Translations under genes and position numbers: made by a program | From: Listeria farberi | GTDB taxonomy: Bacteria; Bacillota; Bacilli; Lactobacillales; Listeriaceae | DNA: 64,000 nucleotides | Assembly (NCBI RefSeq): GCF_014229245.1 | Contig: NZ_JAARZJ010000002.1 | Location: 1-64,000, forward strand | Direction of reading: 5' to 3' | Shown: positions 31,204 through 39,064 of the stretch, in pieces | How positions within the stretch are numbered: the first letter of the stretch is position 1 | Layout of the letters: every line of letters begins with the position of its first letter | The notes under the pieces: model-generated | The model's input: only the letters and a program-made list of their open reading frames with translations | Told to the model about the DNA's origin: nothing | Database searches by the model: none

Positions 31204-34020
31204 TTGAAGCGTATTGACCGCATTTATGAATTTATTTTAGAAACCCCTTCAACTAAGTCGATTCGTGAGCAACTAGAAAATAATGAAGGTTTTACTGCAA
31301 CTACTATTTCAGAAACATTAGATATTTTAAGAAATAACGTCAGCATGGAATTAAATGAACTCCATAGACAAGGAAAAATTATTAAAATCGTTGGGCGACC
31401 AGTGCTTTATTTTCCGAAAAGATCTGTGGAAGAAGAAATTGGCCGTGTGCTTTCAGATAATGAACTAGAATTTGAAAGTTGCGAAGCGCTTTTGAAAATT
31501 TTGAAGCCAAGTATCGTTGAAAGAAGCCCTTTCGATGATTTAATTGGCGTAAATGATAGTCTTAAAACCCCTGTCGAACAAGCCAAAGCAGCAGTACTTT
31601 ATCCACCAAACGGCTTACATACAATGATTCTTGGACAAACTGGTGTGGGTAAAACATTGTTTGCTAACTTAATGTATCGTTTCTCGCAACATGCCAAACG
31701 ATTGCCGGCTGATGCCCCATTTATTATTTTCAACTGTGCCGATTATTATAATAACCCGCAACTCTTGATGTCTCACATTTTTGGTCATGTGAAAGGTGCC
31801 TTTACCGGAGCTGAAAATGATAAAGGCGGACTCGTTGAAAAAGCAGAAGGTGGTATTTTATTCCTTGATGAAATTCATCGTCTCCCTCCTGAAGGCCAAG
31901 AAATGATTTTTTATCTAATGGACTCTGGCACTTACAACAAACTCGGTGAAACTGACCGAACACGAAAATCCAATGTTTTAATTATTGGAGCAACGACAGA
32001 AAATCCGGAATCTTCCTTATTAAAAACATTTATGCGCCGTATTCCGATTATTATTACTTTGCCAAGCTTAGAAGAAAGAACTGCTTTTGAACGGGTGGAA
32101 CTACTTAAATACTTACTTTCTAGCGAAGCACACCGTGTAAATAAACCGATTCGGATTGAAGATGAGGCTGCCAAGGCGCTGATTGGTAATACTACTTATG
32201 GTAATATTGGCCAGTTGAAATCTAACATTCAACTCGTTTGTGCGCAAGGTTTTTTAAACAGTTTTGATAAAGACGATGAAATTTTAATCGATTTTAAAAC
32301 TTTACCGATAAATATTAAAGATGGCTTTTTCCACTTTAGTAATCGACGCAAAGAACTTCAAGCCATCGCAGAATATCTAGAGCCTTACACGACTATTTTC
32401 CCTGAGCTAAACAACACGTTAATCACATCTGACGAATATGAGCCAAACTTCAATCTTTACAAAATTATTGAAGATAAAGCTTCTATTTTAATGGATCAAG
32501 GTGTTGAAGATGACGATATTAAGAAATTTATCAAGATGGATATTGATATCCACCTTAACAGTTTCTATAACAAATTCAAAAACACCATCCATAATCGCGA
32601 AAATATTTTAAAAATCGTGAATGAAGAAATCCTTAATTTTGCAGAAGGTATTGAACAAAGAATCGAGCATCAGCTAGGCAAAAAGTTAAATGAGCGTTTC
32701 TTACTCGCTTTTAGTCTGCACTTAACTTCCTTTATTAAACGTATTGAAAGTAACAAACCGTTAAAATACACGAATATCGAAAATGTGGTTAATGATCAAC
32801 CTGAAGCGTACGAATTATCTCGTGAAATTAAAGATGATATTGAGGCTACCTTCCACATTCGCGTTCCAAATATGGAAGTAATGTATCTAACCCTTCTCAT
32901 TAGCTCGCTACTCAAAGAACAAGAAAATGCGCGAGTTGCTGTACTTGTTGCTACTCATGGAAATAATACCGCTAGCAGTATGGTTAGCGTTGCAAAAAAA
33001 TTACTCGGCGAAGGATTAGTCGAAGGAATTGATATGCCCCTTGATCAAAGTCCGAAAATCGTTCTAGATAAGCTGACTGAACGAGCGAAGGAAATGGATA
33101 TGGGACGCGGTCTACTTCTACTTGTTGATATGGGATCGCTCACAAGTTTTGCTCCAGTTATTTCAGAACGGACTGGTATTCCGGTTCGCTCAATTGATAT
33201 GGTTTCAACTGCGACAGTTATCGAAGCTGTTCGTAAATCAAACATTCTTGATATGGAACTAGATAGCATTTACGATTCCCTGAAAGATTTCCGCGGCTAC
33301 GGAGGCTATAATTCTGATGATGATACACTCGATTCTAATCAAAAGCCACACGCTATCGTTACTATTTGTGCGACTGGCGAAGGAACAGCTGAAAAACTTC
33401 AACTATTTATCGAAAATATTTTAGATACCATCACAACCGACGCCATTAAAGTCATCCCAATCGGCTTACATGAAATGGACACAAGATTAGAACAGCTACA
33501 AGAAGAAAACGATATTCTAATGGCTGTCGGAATTCAAGATCCCAAAATTCAAATCCCCTTCATACCACTTGAACGACTTTTTGGCATTGATGGTGAAGAA
33601 CAACTAGTTAGCCTTGTGAAGCAACGCAATATTATAGTTAAAAAGGGCGAAACGGGTCGAATCGCAAAAGAAATTATTGAAGAAAGCCTTAATGAATTTC
33701 TAACCTATCTTAATCCAAAGAAAACCATCGAAATTCTGAGCTCTTTTGCAAGTGTTTTAGAAAAAAAACTAGGCTACAAACTAGATAATACTTTTAAAAT
33801 CAATTTACTCATCCATGTTGGTTGTGCCTTAGAACGAATGGTTCTAAATGATGGTTTAACCTACCGTGAACCAAAAAATATGCTAGAAACAGATATTTTC
33901 ACTGCCTTAGAACAAACAAATAAAGAAGTCATCTATAAAATGAACTTAAAACTTACAAATGATGAACTATGCTATTTATATGATATTTTGAACGAAATTC
34001 AACCAGAAGTACTTTCATAA
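31204..34020 (+). CDS. manR: ManR, LevR-type sigma-54 activator of mannose PTS operons
   Basis: The 938-aa activator has an N-terminal winged HTH (1-75), a sigma-54 AAA+ domain (Walker A GQTGVGKT 144-151, GAFTGA 198-203, Walker B ILFLDEIH 218-225), PRD1 with His506, an EIIA-Man-like domain with His585 (ATHGNN), an EIIB-Gat-like domain with Cys722 (TICATGEG) and PRD2 with His871. PTS phosphorylation at these sites sets its activity. In L. monocytogenes ManR drives the mpt and mpo mannose/glucose PTS operons with RpoN. Start is TTG 31204 with GGAGG eight bases before. All signalling residues are present. Confidence 0.96.
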   Translation: MKRIDRIYEFILETPSTKSIREQLENNEGFTATTISETLDILRNNVSMELNELHRQGKIIKIVGRPVLYFPKRSVEEEIGRVLSDNELEFESCEALLKILKPSIVERSPFDDLIGVNDSLKTPVEQAKAAVLYPPNGLHTMILGQTGVGKTLFANLMYRFSQHAKRLPADAPFIIFNCADYYNNPQLLMSHIFGHVKGAFTGAENDKGGLVEKAEGGILFLDEIHRLPPEGQEMIFYLMDSGTYNKLGETDRTRKSNVLIIGATTENPESSLLKTFMRRIPIIITLPSLEERTAFERVELLKYLLSSEAHRVNKPIRIEDEAAKALIGNTTYGNIGQLKSNIQLVCAQGFLNSFDKDDEILIDFKTLPINIKDGFFHFSNRRKELQAIAEYLEPYTTIFPELNNTLITSDEYEPNFNLYKIIEDKASILMDQGVEDDDIKKFIKMDIDIHLNSFYNKFKNTIHNRENILKIVNEEILNFAEGIEQRIEHQLGKKLNERFLLAFSLHLTSFIKRIESNKPLKYTNIENVVNDQPEAYELSREIKDDIEATFHIRVPNMEVMYLTLLISSLLKEQENARVAVLVATHGNNTASSMVSVAKKLLGEGLVEGIDMPLDQSPKIVLDKLTERAKEMDMGRGLLLLVDMGSLTSFAPVISERTGIPVRSIDMVSTATVIEAVRKSNILDMELDSIYDSLKDFRGYGGYNSDDDTLDSNQKPHAIVTICATGEGTAEKLQLFIENILDTITTDAIKVIPIGLHEMDTRLEQLQEENDILMAVGIQDPKIQIPFIPLERLFGIDGEEQLVSLVKQRNIIVKKGETGRIAKEIIEESLNEFLTYLNPKKTIEILSSFASVLEKKLGYKLDNTFKINLLIHVGCALERMVLNDGLTYREPKNMLETDIFTALEQTNKEVIYKMNLKLTNDELCYLYDILNEIQPEVLS

Positions 34021-34027
34021 ACATCAG

Positions 34028-34060
34028 AAAGCCAACAAAATTCTTACGTTGGCTTTTTTT
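34028..34060 (+). terminator. Intrinsic terminator of manR
   Basis: AAAGCCAAC (34028-34036) pairs with GTTGGCTTT (34048-34056), followed by a T-run. Confidence 0.9.
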
Positions 34061-34075
34061 ATTTTCAACTATTGC

Positions 34076-34101
34076 GTTTTCTGCTACATTTTTTAGGGTA
34101 A
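34076..34101 (+). promoter_or_regulatory. Probable SigB promoter upstream of mpoA
   Basis: GTTT (34076-34079), 16 bases, GGGTAA (34096-34101): one mismatch to GGGWAT. From memory the mpo operon (lmo0784-0781) is reported as SigB-dependent, which this element would explain. Confidence 0.6.
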
Positions 34102-34130
34102 TGTTGTATGTATGTCTAAGATAAGTATTT

Positions 34131-34190
34131 AGTGTATTAATGTAGTTATTTAGCGTATTAAGCTCCTATTCACCTTTTAGTACACGCTTA
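34131..34190 (+). promoter_or_regulatory. Upstream activator half-sites for ManR
   Basis: AGTGTATTA (34131-34139), AGCGTATTA (34152-34160) and an inverted copy within TAGTACACGCTTA (34178-34190). The first two are 21 bases apart, two helix turns, and the group lies 55-115 bases before the sigma-54 promoter, the normal place for an enhancer. Confidence 0.6.
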
Positions 34191-34244
34191 CAGAAGCCTT
34201 GAACCACTTCTATTAATAAAGGGGGGCGTTTGATACAGAAAAGT

Positions 34245-34259
34245 TGGCACAGTTTTTGC
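34245..34259 (+). promoter_or_regulatory. Sigma-54 promoter of mpoABCD
   Basis: TGGCAC-N5-TTGC (34245-34259) is a perfect -24/-12 element with the correct spacing of the GG and GC pairs. Transcription would start near 34271, which rules out a start codon at 34270. Confidence 0.93.
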
Positions 34260-34308
34260 GTTAGTATTAATGGATGCTTTATATCCACGCTTTAAGGAGG
34301 AGATACTT

Positions 34309-34743
34309 ATGCCAGTTGCAATTATTATTGGCACACATGGTGAAGCGGCGCGTGAATTGCTCAAATCAACTGAAATGATTATTGGCAAACAGGATAATGT
34401 TGAATTTATTACATTTGTACCTGGAGAAAACACGGATACGCTTATTACCAAGTATAAAGAAAAACTAGATAAATTAGATACTTCAGAAGGTGTTATTTTT
34501 ATGGTCGACTTATTTGGTGGTAGTCCTTATAATGCATCTAGCCAAATTGCCCTTCCAGAAGAAAATATGGATGTTGTAACGGGCGTTAATATTCCAATGT
34601 TACTTGAAACACTTTCCATGCGTGCAGCAAGTAATCAAAAAGATCTAGTAGAGACAGCTTTAACAGCAGGAAGTGATGGCGTTAAGTCACTGAAAGAATC
34701 ATTACCAAAAAAAGAAACAGAAGTCGGGGAGGACGATTTATAA
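34309..34743 (+). CDS. mpoA: Mannose-family PTS EIIA component MpoA
   Basis: The 144-aa EIIA-Man domain has the phosphorylated His10 in IIIGTHGEAARELL and the later MVDLFGGSPYNASSQIAL segment. It takes phosphate from HPr and passes it to MpoB. ATG 34309 has AAGGAGG eight bases upstream. An in-frame ATG 13 codons earlier sits before the sigma-54 transcription start. EIIA and EIIB are separate proteins here, unlike fused ManX. In Listeria the Mpo system works more as a glucose sensor that controls ManR than as the main transporter. Confidence 0.95.
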   Translation: MPVAIIIGTHGEAARELLKSTEMIIGKQDNVEFITFVPGENTDTLITKYKEKLDKLDTSEGVIFMVDLFGGSPYNASSQIALPEENMDVVTGVNIPMLLETLSMRAASNQKDLVETALTAGSDGVKSLKESLPKKETEVGEDDL

Positions 34744-35228
34744 TGGAAATTCGCTTAGCACGTATTGATGATCGCTTAATTCACGGTCAAGTGGCAACAG
34801 TTTGGACAAAAGAAACACAGGTAGAACGTATTATTGTTATTAGTGATGATGTAGCAAAAGATGAAGTACGTAAAACCCTTCTTACACAAGTAGCACCTCC
34901 AGGAGTTAAAGCAAGTGTTGTCGATGTACAAAAAGGAATTCGTGTATATAACAATCCTAAATACGCTACAACACCAGTAATGCTTTTATTCACTAACCCA
35001 ACAGATGTATTAACTTTAGTAGAAGCTGGAGTTAATATCACTACAGTAAATATTGGTGGTATGGCATTCCGCGAAGGTAAACATATGATTACTAATGCAG
35101 TATCTGTTGACGAAGCTGACGAAGCAGCATTCCGCAAACTAGATGAAAAAGGAATCGAACTTGAAATCCGTAAAGTCGCTTCTGATAATAAAGTAAAACT
35201 TATCCCGCTACTCGATAAAGAAAAATAA
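34743..35228 (+). CDS. mpoB: Mannose-family PTS EIIB component MpoB
   Basis: The 161-aa EIIB has the active-site His14 in RIDDRLIHGQVATVW and the typical VNIGGMAFREGKHMITNAVSV region. It phosphorylates the incoming sugar at MpoC/D. In Listeria unphosphorylated or phosphorylated MpoB controls ManR through its PTS domains. Its ATG overlaps the mpoA stop (TAATG). A 160-base gap with a small open frame separates it from mpoC. Confidence 0.95.
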   Translation: MEIRLARIDDRLIHGQVATVWTKETQVERIIVISDDVAKDEVRKTLLTQVAPPGVKASVVDVQKGIRVYNNPKYATTPVMLLFTNPTDVLTLVEAGVNITTVNIGGMAFREGKHMITNAVSVDEADEAAFRKLDEKGIELEIRKVASDNKVKLIPLLDKEK

Positions 35229-35262
35229 GCTTTCATTTTTAACATAGAAAGATATATAAATG

Positions 35263-35282
35263 TTTAAAGGAAGACCTTTAAA
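35263..35282 (+). promoter_or_regulatory. Short hairpin between mpoB and mpoC
   Basis: TTTAAAGG (35263-35270), 4-base loop, CCTTTAAA (35275-35282). It overlaps the AAGGGG ribosome site of a small frame and could be a processing or stability element. Confidence 0.45.
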
Positions 35283-35292
35283 GGGGTGATTC

Positions 35293-35367
35293 ATGAATAA
35301 TAGCTCATGTAACAGACGCTTTCATTATTCAGTCATCATATTGAAATTATCTTTTTTATCATTTTAA
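35293..35367 (+). CDS. Candidate 24-aa small ORF in the mpo operon
   Basis: ATG 35293 is preceded by AAGGGGTG at good spacing and opens a 24-codon frame beginning MNNSSCNRRFHYS with a hydrophobic C-terminal part (SVIILKLSFLSF). It could be a small membrane peptide or a leader that couples translation to mpoC, whose ribosome site follows about ten bases later. No family is known to me, so this is a candidate only. Confidence 0.35.
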   Translation: MNNSSCNRRFHYSVIILKLSFLSF

Positions 35368-35389
35368 AGAAAAATTGGGAGGGAAATAT

Positions 35390-36202
35390 ATGTCAGCAAT
35401 ACAATTAATCCTTGTATTCCTCGTATCATGTATTAGTGGTATGGGTAGTATTTTGGATGAGTGGCAAACGCACCGTCCATTAATTGCCTGTACGTTAATC
35501 GGTCTTGTTTTAGGGGATATTACAACCGGTATCATTATTGGGGGAACACTTGAAATGATCGCGCTTGGCTGGATGAACATCGGAGCTGCTGTTGCACCTG
35601 ATGCTGCACTTGCATCTATTATTTCTACTATCTTAGTTATTACAGGGGGACAAGATATCAGTGTAGGTATTTCGCTAGCGATTCCTTTAGCTGCTCTTGG
35701 TCAAGTACTTACAATTCTAGTTCGTACAATTACAGTTGCTTTCCAACACATGGCTGATAAAGCTGGTAAGGAAGGTAATCTGCGAAGTCTCGACTGGATA
35801 CATGTTACTGCACTACTACTTCAAGCAATGCGTATCGCAATTCCAGCCGTTATCGTTGCGGTAACAGTTGGTACTAGCGCCGTAGAAAATTTACTCAATG
35901 CCATTCCTGATGTTATTGTTAATGGTCTTAACGTAGCTGGTGGATTTATCGTTGTTGTTGGTTACGCAATGGTTATTAACATGATGTCAGCTAAATATTT
36001 AATGCCTTTCTTCTTCTTAGGCTTTGTTGTAGCAGCATTTACTGCCTTCAACTTAGTAGCACTAGGTGTTCTAGGGCTAGTTGCAGCAATCGTATATATC
36101 CAACTAAATCCTAAATATCAATTGAAAGAAGCTATCCAACAATACGGCGGGGGCGGCGGCGGACGATCAGCAGATGATCTCGACGACGATCTTGACGACT
36201 AA
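35390..36202 (+). CDS. mpoC: Mannose-family PTS EIIC component MpoC
   Basis: The 270-aa membrane protein forms part of the sugar channel. It contains CISGMGSILDEWQTHRPLIACTLIGLVLGDITTGIIIGGTLEMIALGW, the EIIC-Man signature, near residues 15-65, and several further helices. The C-terminus ends in a glycine run and an Asp-rich tail (DDLDDDLDD). ATG 35390 has GGGAGG seven bases upstream, and the TTG five codons earlier overlaps it. Confidence 0.95.
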   Translation: MSAIQLILVFLVSCISGMGSILDEWQTHRPLIACTLIGLVLGDITTGIIIGGTLEMIALGWMNIGAAVAPDAALASIISTILVITGGQDISVGISLAIPLAALGQVLTILVRTITVAFQHMADKAGKEGNLRSLDWIHVTALLLQAMRIAIPAVIVAVTVGTSAVENLLNAIPDVIVNGLNVAGGFIVVVGYAMVINMMSAKYLMPFFFLGFVVAAFTAFNLVALGVLGLVAAIVYIQLNPKYQLKEAIQQYGGGGGGRSADDLDDDLDD

Positions 36203-36220
36203 GGAAGGGGGAGAAAAAAT

Positions 36221-37099
36221 ATGAGTGAACAAATTACAGTTAATGAAAAGAAAATAACGAAAAGTGATTTAATGGGCGTTTTCATTCGTTCCAACCTCTT
36301 CCAAGGGTCGTGGAACTTTGAACGTATGCAATCTTTAGGTTTCTGTTTCTCAGTAATTCCAGTAATCAAACGTCTTTATCCAGAAAAAGGACCAGATAGA
36401 GAACAAGCTATCAAACGTCACCTTGAGTTCTTTAATACCCATCCATATATGGCCGCACCTATCTTAGGTGTAACGACCGCAATGGAAGAACAAAAAGCCA
36501 ATGGCGCTGATATTGATGATGGTGCTATCAATGGTATAAAAGTTGGTCTAATGGGACCACTTGCCGGTGTTGGGGATCCTATTTTTTGGGGAACTGTTCG
36601 TCCGGTACTTGCCGCTTTAGGTGCAGGTTTTGCCACTGATGGTAGTATCATCGGGCCAATTTTATTCTTCGTATTATTTAATGCAATTCGCCTAGGTTTC
36701 CGTTATTGGGGCGTATTCTACGGATATACAAAAGGTACAGATGTTGTATCTGATATGTCTGGCGGTCTGCTCCAAAAACTAACTGAAGGAGCTTCCATTC
36801 TCGGACTATTCGTTATGGGTGCCCTCGTTAATAAGTGGACAACAATTTATGTTCCACTTGTAGCTTATACAACTGAAGACTCTAAAACTGGTAAAGACGT
36901 TCCAACTACTGTCCAAAGTATCTTGGACCAACTAATGCCAGGTCTTCTTGCCCTTCTTCTAACATTCGCTTGTATGTGGATTCTGAAGAAAAAAGTCAAT
37001 GCTTTATGGCTAATTTTGGGACTATTCGTTGTTGGTATTCTTGGTTACTGGTCAGGTATCTTAGGACTTCCACCAGCTGGGTATTCACCGCTTGGGTAA
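36221..37099 (+). CDS. mpoD: Mannose-family PTS EIID component MpoD
   Basis: The 292-aa EIID partner of MpoC has SNLFQGSWNFERMQSLGFCFSVIPVIKRLYP near residue 22 and GLMGPLAGVGDPIFWGTVRPVLAALGAG near residue 107, both diagnostic. A C-terminal membrane bundle follows. It begins 18 bases after mpoC with GGAAGGGGGAG upstream, and ends the mpo operon at a strong terminator. Confidence 0.95.
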   Translation: MSEQITVNEKKITKSDLMGVFIRSNLFQGSWNFERMQSLGFCFSVIPVIKRLYPEKGPDREQAIKRHLEFFNTHPYMAAPILGVTTAMEEQKANGADIDDGAINGIKVGLMGPLAGVGDPIFWGTVRPVLAALGAGFATDGSIIGPILFFVLFNAIRLGFRYWGVFYGYTKGTDVVSDMSGGLLQKLTEGASILGLFVMGALVNKWTTIYVPLVAYTTEDSKTGKDVPTTVQSILDQLMPGLLALLLTFACMWILKKKVNALWLILGLFVVGILGYWSGILGLPPAGYSPLG

Positions 37100-37121
37100 T
37101 GGGTGGTTATAATAATTTGGA

Positions 37122-37152
37122 AAGAACCGGGATTAATCCCGGTTCTTTTTTG
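37122..37152 (+). terminator. Intrinsic terminator of mpoABCD
   Basis: AAGAACCGGG (37122-37131) pairs perfectly with CCCGGTTCTT (37138-37147), followed by T-rich sequence. Confidence 0.93.
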
Positions 37153-37274
37153 TGTCTTATCTACATTTTTTCTCATTTCTTTATCCAGTCCAGCAAATAC
37201 TTACTTCGCTTTGCCATTTCCATCAACGCTTTTTTATTACTTATTCGTTTCTTCTACGCCTCCTATACTGGCTA

Positions 37275-37622
37275 TTATCCAAGAGTTTTTAATATTTCTT
37301 TTCCTTGTTCCCTACATTCAGCCCACTCAATACTTGTTTCTAATGCTTCATTACTCCACAAATCTTTGTTGTTTGACAAACCTTCTAATTTTTTATCTAC
37401 AACAAGAAACATATTCAGCTGTTCTTTTGTTAACCAATCGTGCTCAAATAATATTTTTGCATATTGTAATGCAATATCGGAAAAGTCTGATGCCAATTCA
37501 TCAGTAACTGCAAAACCTTTTAATTTTTCCATTTGTTGTTTGGCAGACATAGAAAATTCTTCTAAATTTTCAATAATTCTTTTATGCAATAGCATGAGTT
37601 CTTCTACATCTTTTTCTGTCAT
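37275..37622 (-). CDS. Hypothetical helical protein, possible immunity protein
   Basis: I do not recognise this 115-aa protein. It is acidic, helical and soluble (VEELMLLHKRIIENLEEF, KILFEHDWLTKEQLNMFL), with no signal peptide. Its start overlaps the stop of the upstream small gene by four bases, so the two are translationally coupled. The upstream product resembles a toxin C-terminal domain, which makes an immunity role likely. The pair lies between mpoD and its usual neighbour, on the opposite strand. Confidence 0.6.
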   Translation of the reverse strand: MTEKDVEELMLLHKRIIENLEEFSMSAKQQMEKLKGFAVTDELASDFSDIALQYAKILFEHDWLTKEQLNMFLVVDKKLEGLSNNKDLWSNEALETSIEWAECREQGKEILKTLG

Positions 37623-37918
37623 TCTAGCAATCCTCCTTCTATATTAATTCGTATCGTTCCATTTTTAGGAGATGATACTTTATAGTATGCTCCCTGCCCA
37701 TGATGACCGCCACCAGGACGATACTGGATGTATAGAGAACTTCCAGAAGGTGCATTCTCACTGTAGCCTCCACCCTCCGAAAAAAGCAGCCCGCTTTTAC
37801 TTCCCTTCTTTAATGGTTGAACTATCCAGCCTTCTCTTATAGCAATTTCAACAATATCTTCAGGATTTGTACCACTTAATAAACTTGGCATATCTATGGC
37901 TGCATTAGAGGAAATCAA
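37619..37918 (-). CDS. Orphan polymorphic-toxin C-terminal domain-like protein
   Basis: The 99-aa frame contains IAIREGWIVQPLKKGSKSG followed by a glycine- and histidine-rich module (GGYSENAPSGSSL, RPGGGHHGQGAYYKVSS) that resembles C-terminal toxin modules of LXG/RHS-type proteins. The TTG start at 37918 has AAGGGAG 14 bases away, which is poor, and the frame is open for another 12 codons upstream up to a TAA. It may therefore be a remnant of a longer toxin. The downstream gene is a likely immunity partner. Family assignment is tentative. Confidence 0.45.
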   Translation of the reverse strand: MISSNAAIDMPSLLSGTNPEDIVEIAIREGWIVQPLKKGSKSGLLFSEGGGYSENAPSGSSLYIQYRPGGGHHGQGAYYKVSSPKNGTIRINIEGGLLE

Positions 37919-38005
37919 TCTTGAAGCCAGTTCTCCCTTTTCCTCGCTTAATTATGTTACAATATGACTAAACTATACCAATGATAGATTGTGAGTGATA
38001 ACTAA

Positions 38006-38473
38006 ATGGTTTGGGATGCTACTAATATCTTTTTATTCATTGCCAACATATTGACGTTACTGTATATCTTGTATAATGATGCAGTAATTCCTCTTTCAAA
38101 AGGCAAAACAGTCTTAAGTGTCAAATTGCGTTCTCGCGGACGTTGGGATGGCTATATTTTCGTTGGAATCATTGTTCTTTTATTTGTTTCCAATACATTC
38201 TTTCGTGAAGGTCCGTTCTCTACTTCGGTATTACTTGCAGTTATGGGTGTATTATTCATCTATATTTGTTTCTTCCGTAGTTCAAAAGCCGTTTTTAAAG
38301 AAACAGGACTTTATTATGCCCTTCTATTCTTCCCATACGCTAAAATCGAACGGATGAATTTATCGGAAGACGGTGTGTTAGTCATTGAAACTAATCGCCA
38401 ACGTTTGATGCTCTTTGCAAGTTCTGAAAAAGATTTAGAAAAAATGCTCGCTGTATTTACTACATATAGCTAA
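38006..38473 (+). CDS. UPF0266 (YobD-like) membrane protein
   Basis: The 155-aa protein has about three membrane helices near the N-terminus (6-25, 48-64, 71-90) and a cytoplasmic C-terminal domain. The pattern [26 protein letters not shown] is that of UPF0266/DUF986, which in enterobacteria sits beside manXYZ. Here it also follows the mannose-type PTS operon, but with a two-gene cassette in between. Its function is unknown. The ribosome site is weak (GAGTG). Confidence 0.8.
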   Translation: MVWDATNIFLFIANILTLLYILYNDAVIPLSKGKTVLSVKLRSRGRWDGYIFVGIIVLLFVSNTFFREGPFSTSVLLAVMGVLFIYICFFRSSKAVFKETGLYYALLFFPYAKIERMNLSEDGVLVIETNRQRLMLFASSEKDLEKMLAVFTTYS

Positions 38474-38526
38474 AAAACGCCGCGCTCACCTTCCCTTTTT
38501 AAGAGAATGGAGCATGGCGTTTTTTT
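38472..38526. terminator. Bidirectional intrinsic terminator
   Basis: AACGCCGCGCTC pairs imperfectly with GAGCATGGCGTT (38511-38522), flanked by A6 and T6, between converging genes. Confidence 0.75.
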
Positions 38527-38908
38527 ATATACCAACATTACTTAATTCTATTTCTGGAATAACAAATTCAACAAATCTTCCATGGAGCATTTCGATTTCT
38601 TCGCTGAATTTTGTATCAAAACAAATAATACTTTCTTCTAGACGGAGTACCGCAAAGCCATCTTCCTCGTAGTCCTCTAACTTCCCAACTACATGAACTA
38701 AGCCATCTTCATCTATTTCTAATACACAATGTTTTTCTTCACTTTCATGCAAAAGTTCCGCGGTAATCATATCAGGTATCGTAATTTCTACCGTGTAAAC
38801 CCTACTTGGTTCTGGGTCTTCATCGGCCCATATACCAACGCATTCACCATATTCACTACTAAAAGCGATTCTGCCGTCAGTCAATTTTTTTTGAACCTTT
38901 ATCTCCAC
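38525..38908 (-). CDS. Hypothetical protein, 127 aa
   Basis: I do not recognise the family. The protein is acidic and beta-rich, with repeating short strands (RIAFSSEYGECVGIW, HCVLEIDEDGLVHVVGKLEDY) and no membrane segment. The frame is open from 38932, but AGGAGG is correctly spaced (nine bases) only for GTG 38908, so translation should start there with MEIKVQKKL. It is monocistronic and converges with the UPF0266 gene. Confidence 0.7.
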   Translation of the reverse strand: MEIKVQKKLTDGRIAFSSEYGECVGIWADEDPEPSRVYTVEITIPDMITAELLHESEEKHCVLEIDEDGLVHVVGKLEDYEEDGFAVLRLEESIICFDTKFSEEIEMLHGRFVEFVIPEIELSNVGI

Positions 38909-39020
38909 TAACCATTTCCTCCTGCGCTTCAAATTCTTGCTTTATTATAGCACAAAACTCGAAAGTGACGGTAATTTTTAGCAAAGTAATTTCACTTTTT
39001 ATTTGTCATTTGTCTTATTT

Positions 39021-39045
39021 AAAAGTATGATAAGTATATACTTTT
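39021..39045. promoter_or_regulatory. Inverted repeat upstream of the ROK kinase gene
   Basis: AAAAGTAT (39021-39028) and ATACTTTT (39038-39045) form an 8-bp inverted repeat with a 9-base spacer just before the ribosome site. It may be an operator, but the region is very AT-rich. Confidence 0.3.
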
Positions 39046-39064
39046 TATAAAAGGAGACTGGGTT

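Noticed and set aside
34270-34308. Upstream in-frame ATG for mpoA
   Set aside because: It lies at or before the sigma-54 transcription start and lacks a ribosome site. ATG 34309 has an ideal one.
37103-37507. Plus-strand open frames opposite the immunity-like gene
   Set aside because: They begin inside the mpo terminator region, have odd Ser/Phe-rich composition, and are shadows of the coupled minus-strand genes.
39021-39045. AAAAGTAT/ATACTTTT inverted repeat as a strong operator claim
   Set aside because: In sequence this AT-rich an 8-bp repeat with a 9-base spacer may arise by chance, so it is listed as a low-confidence feature only.
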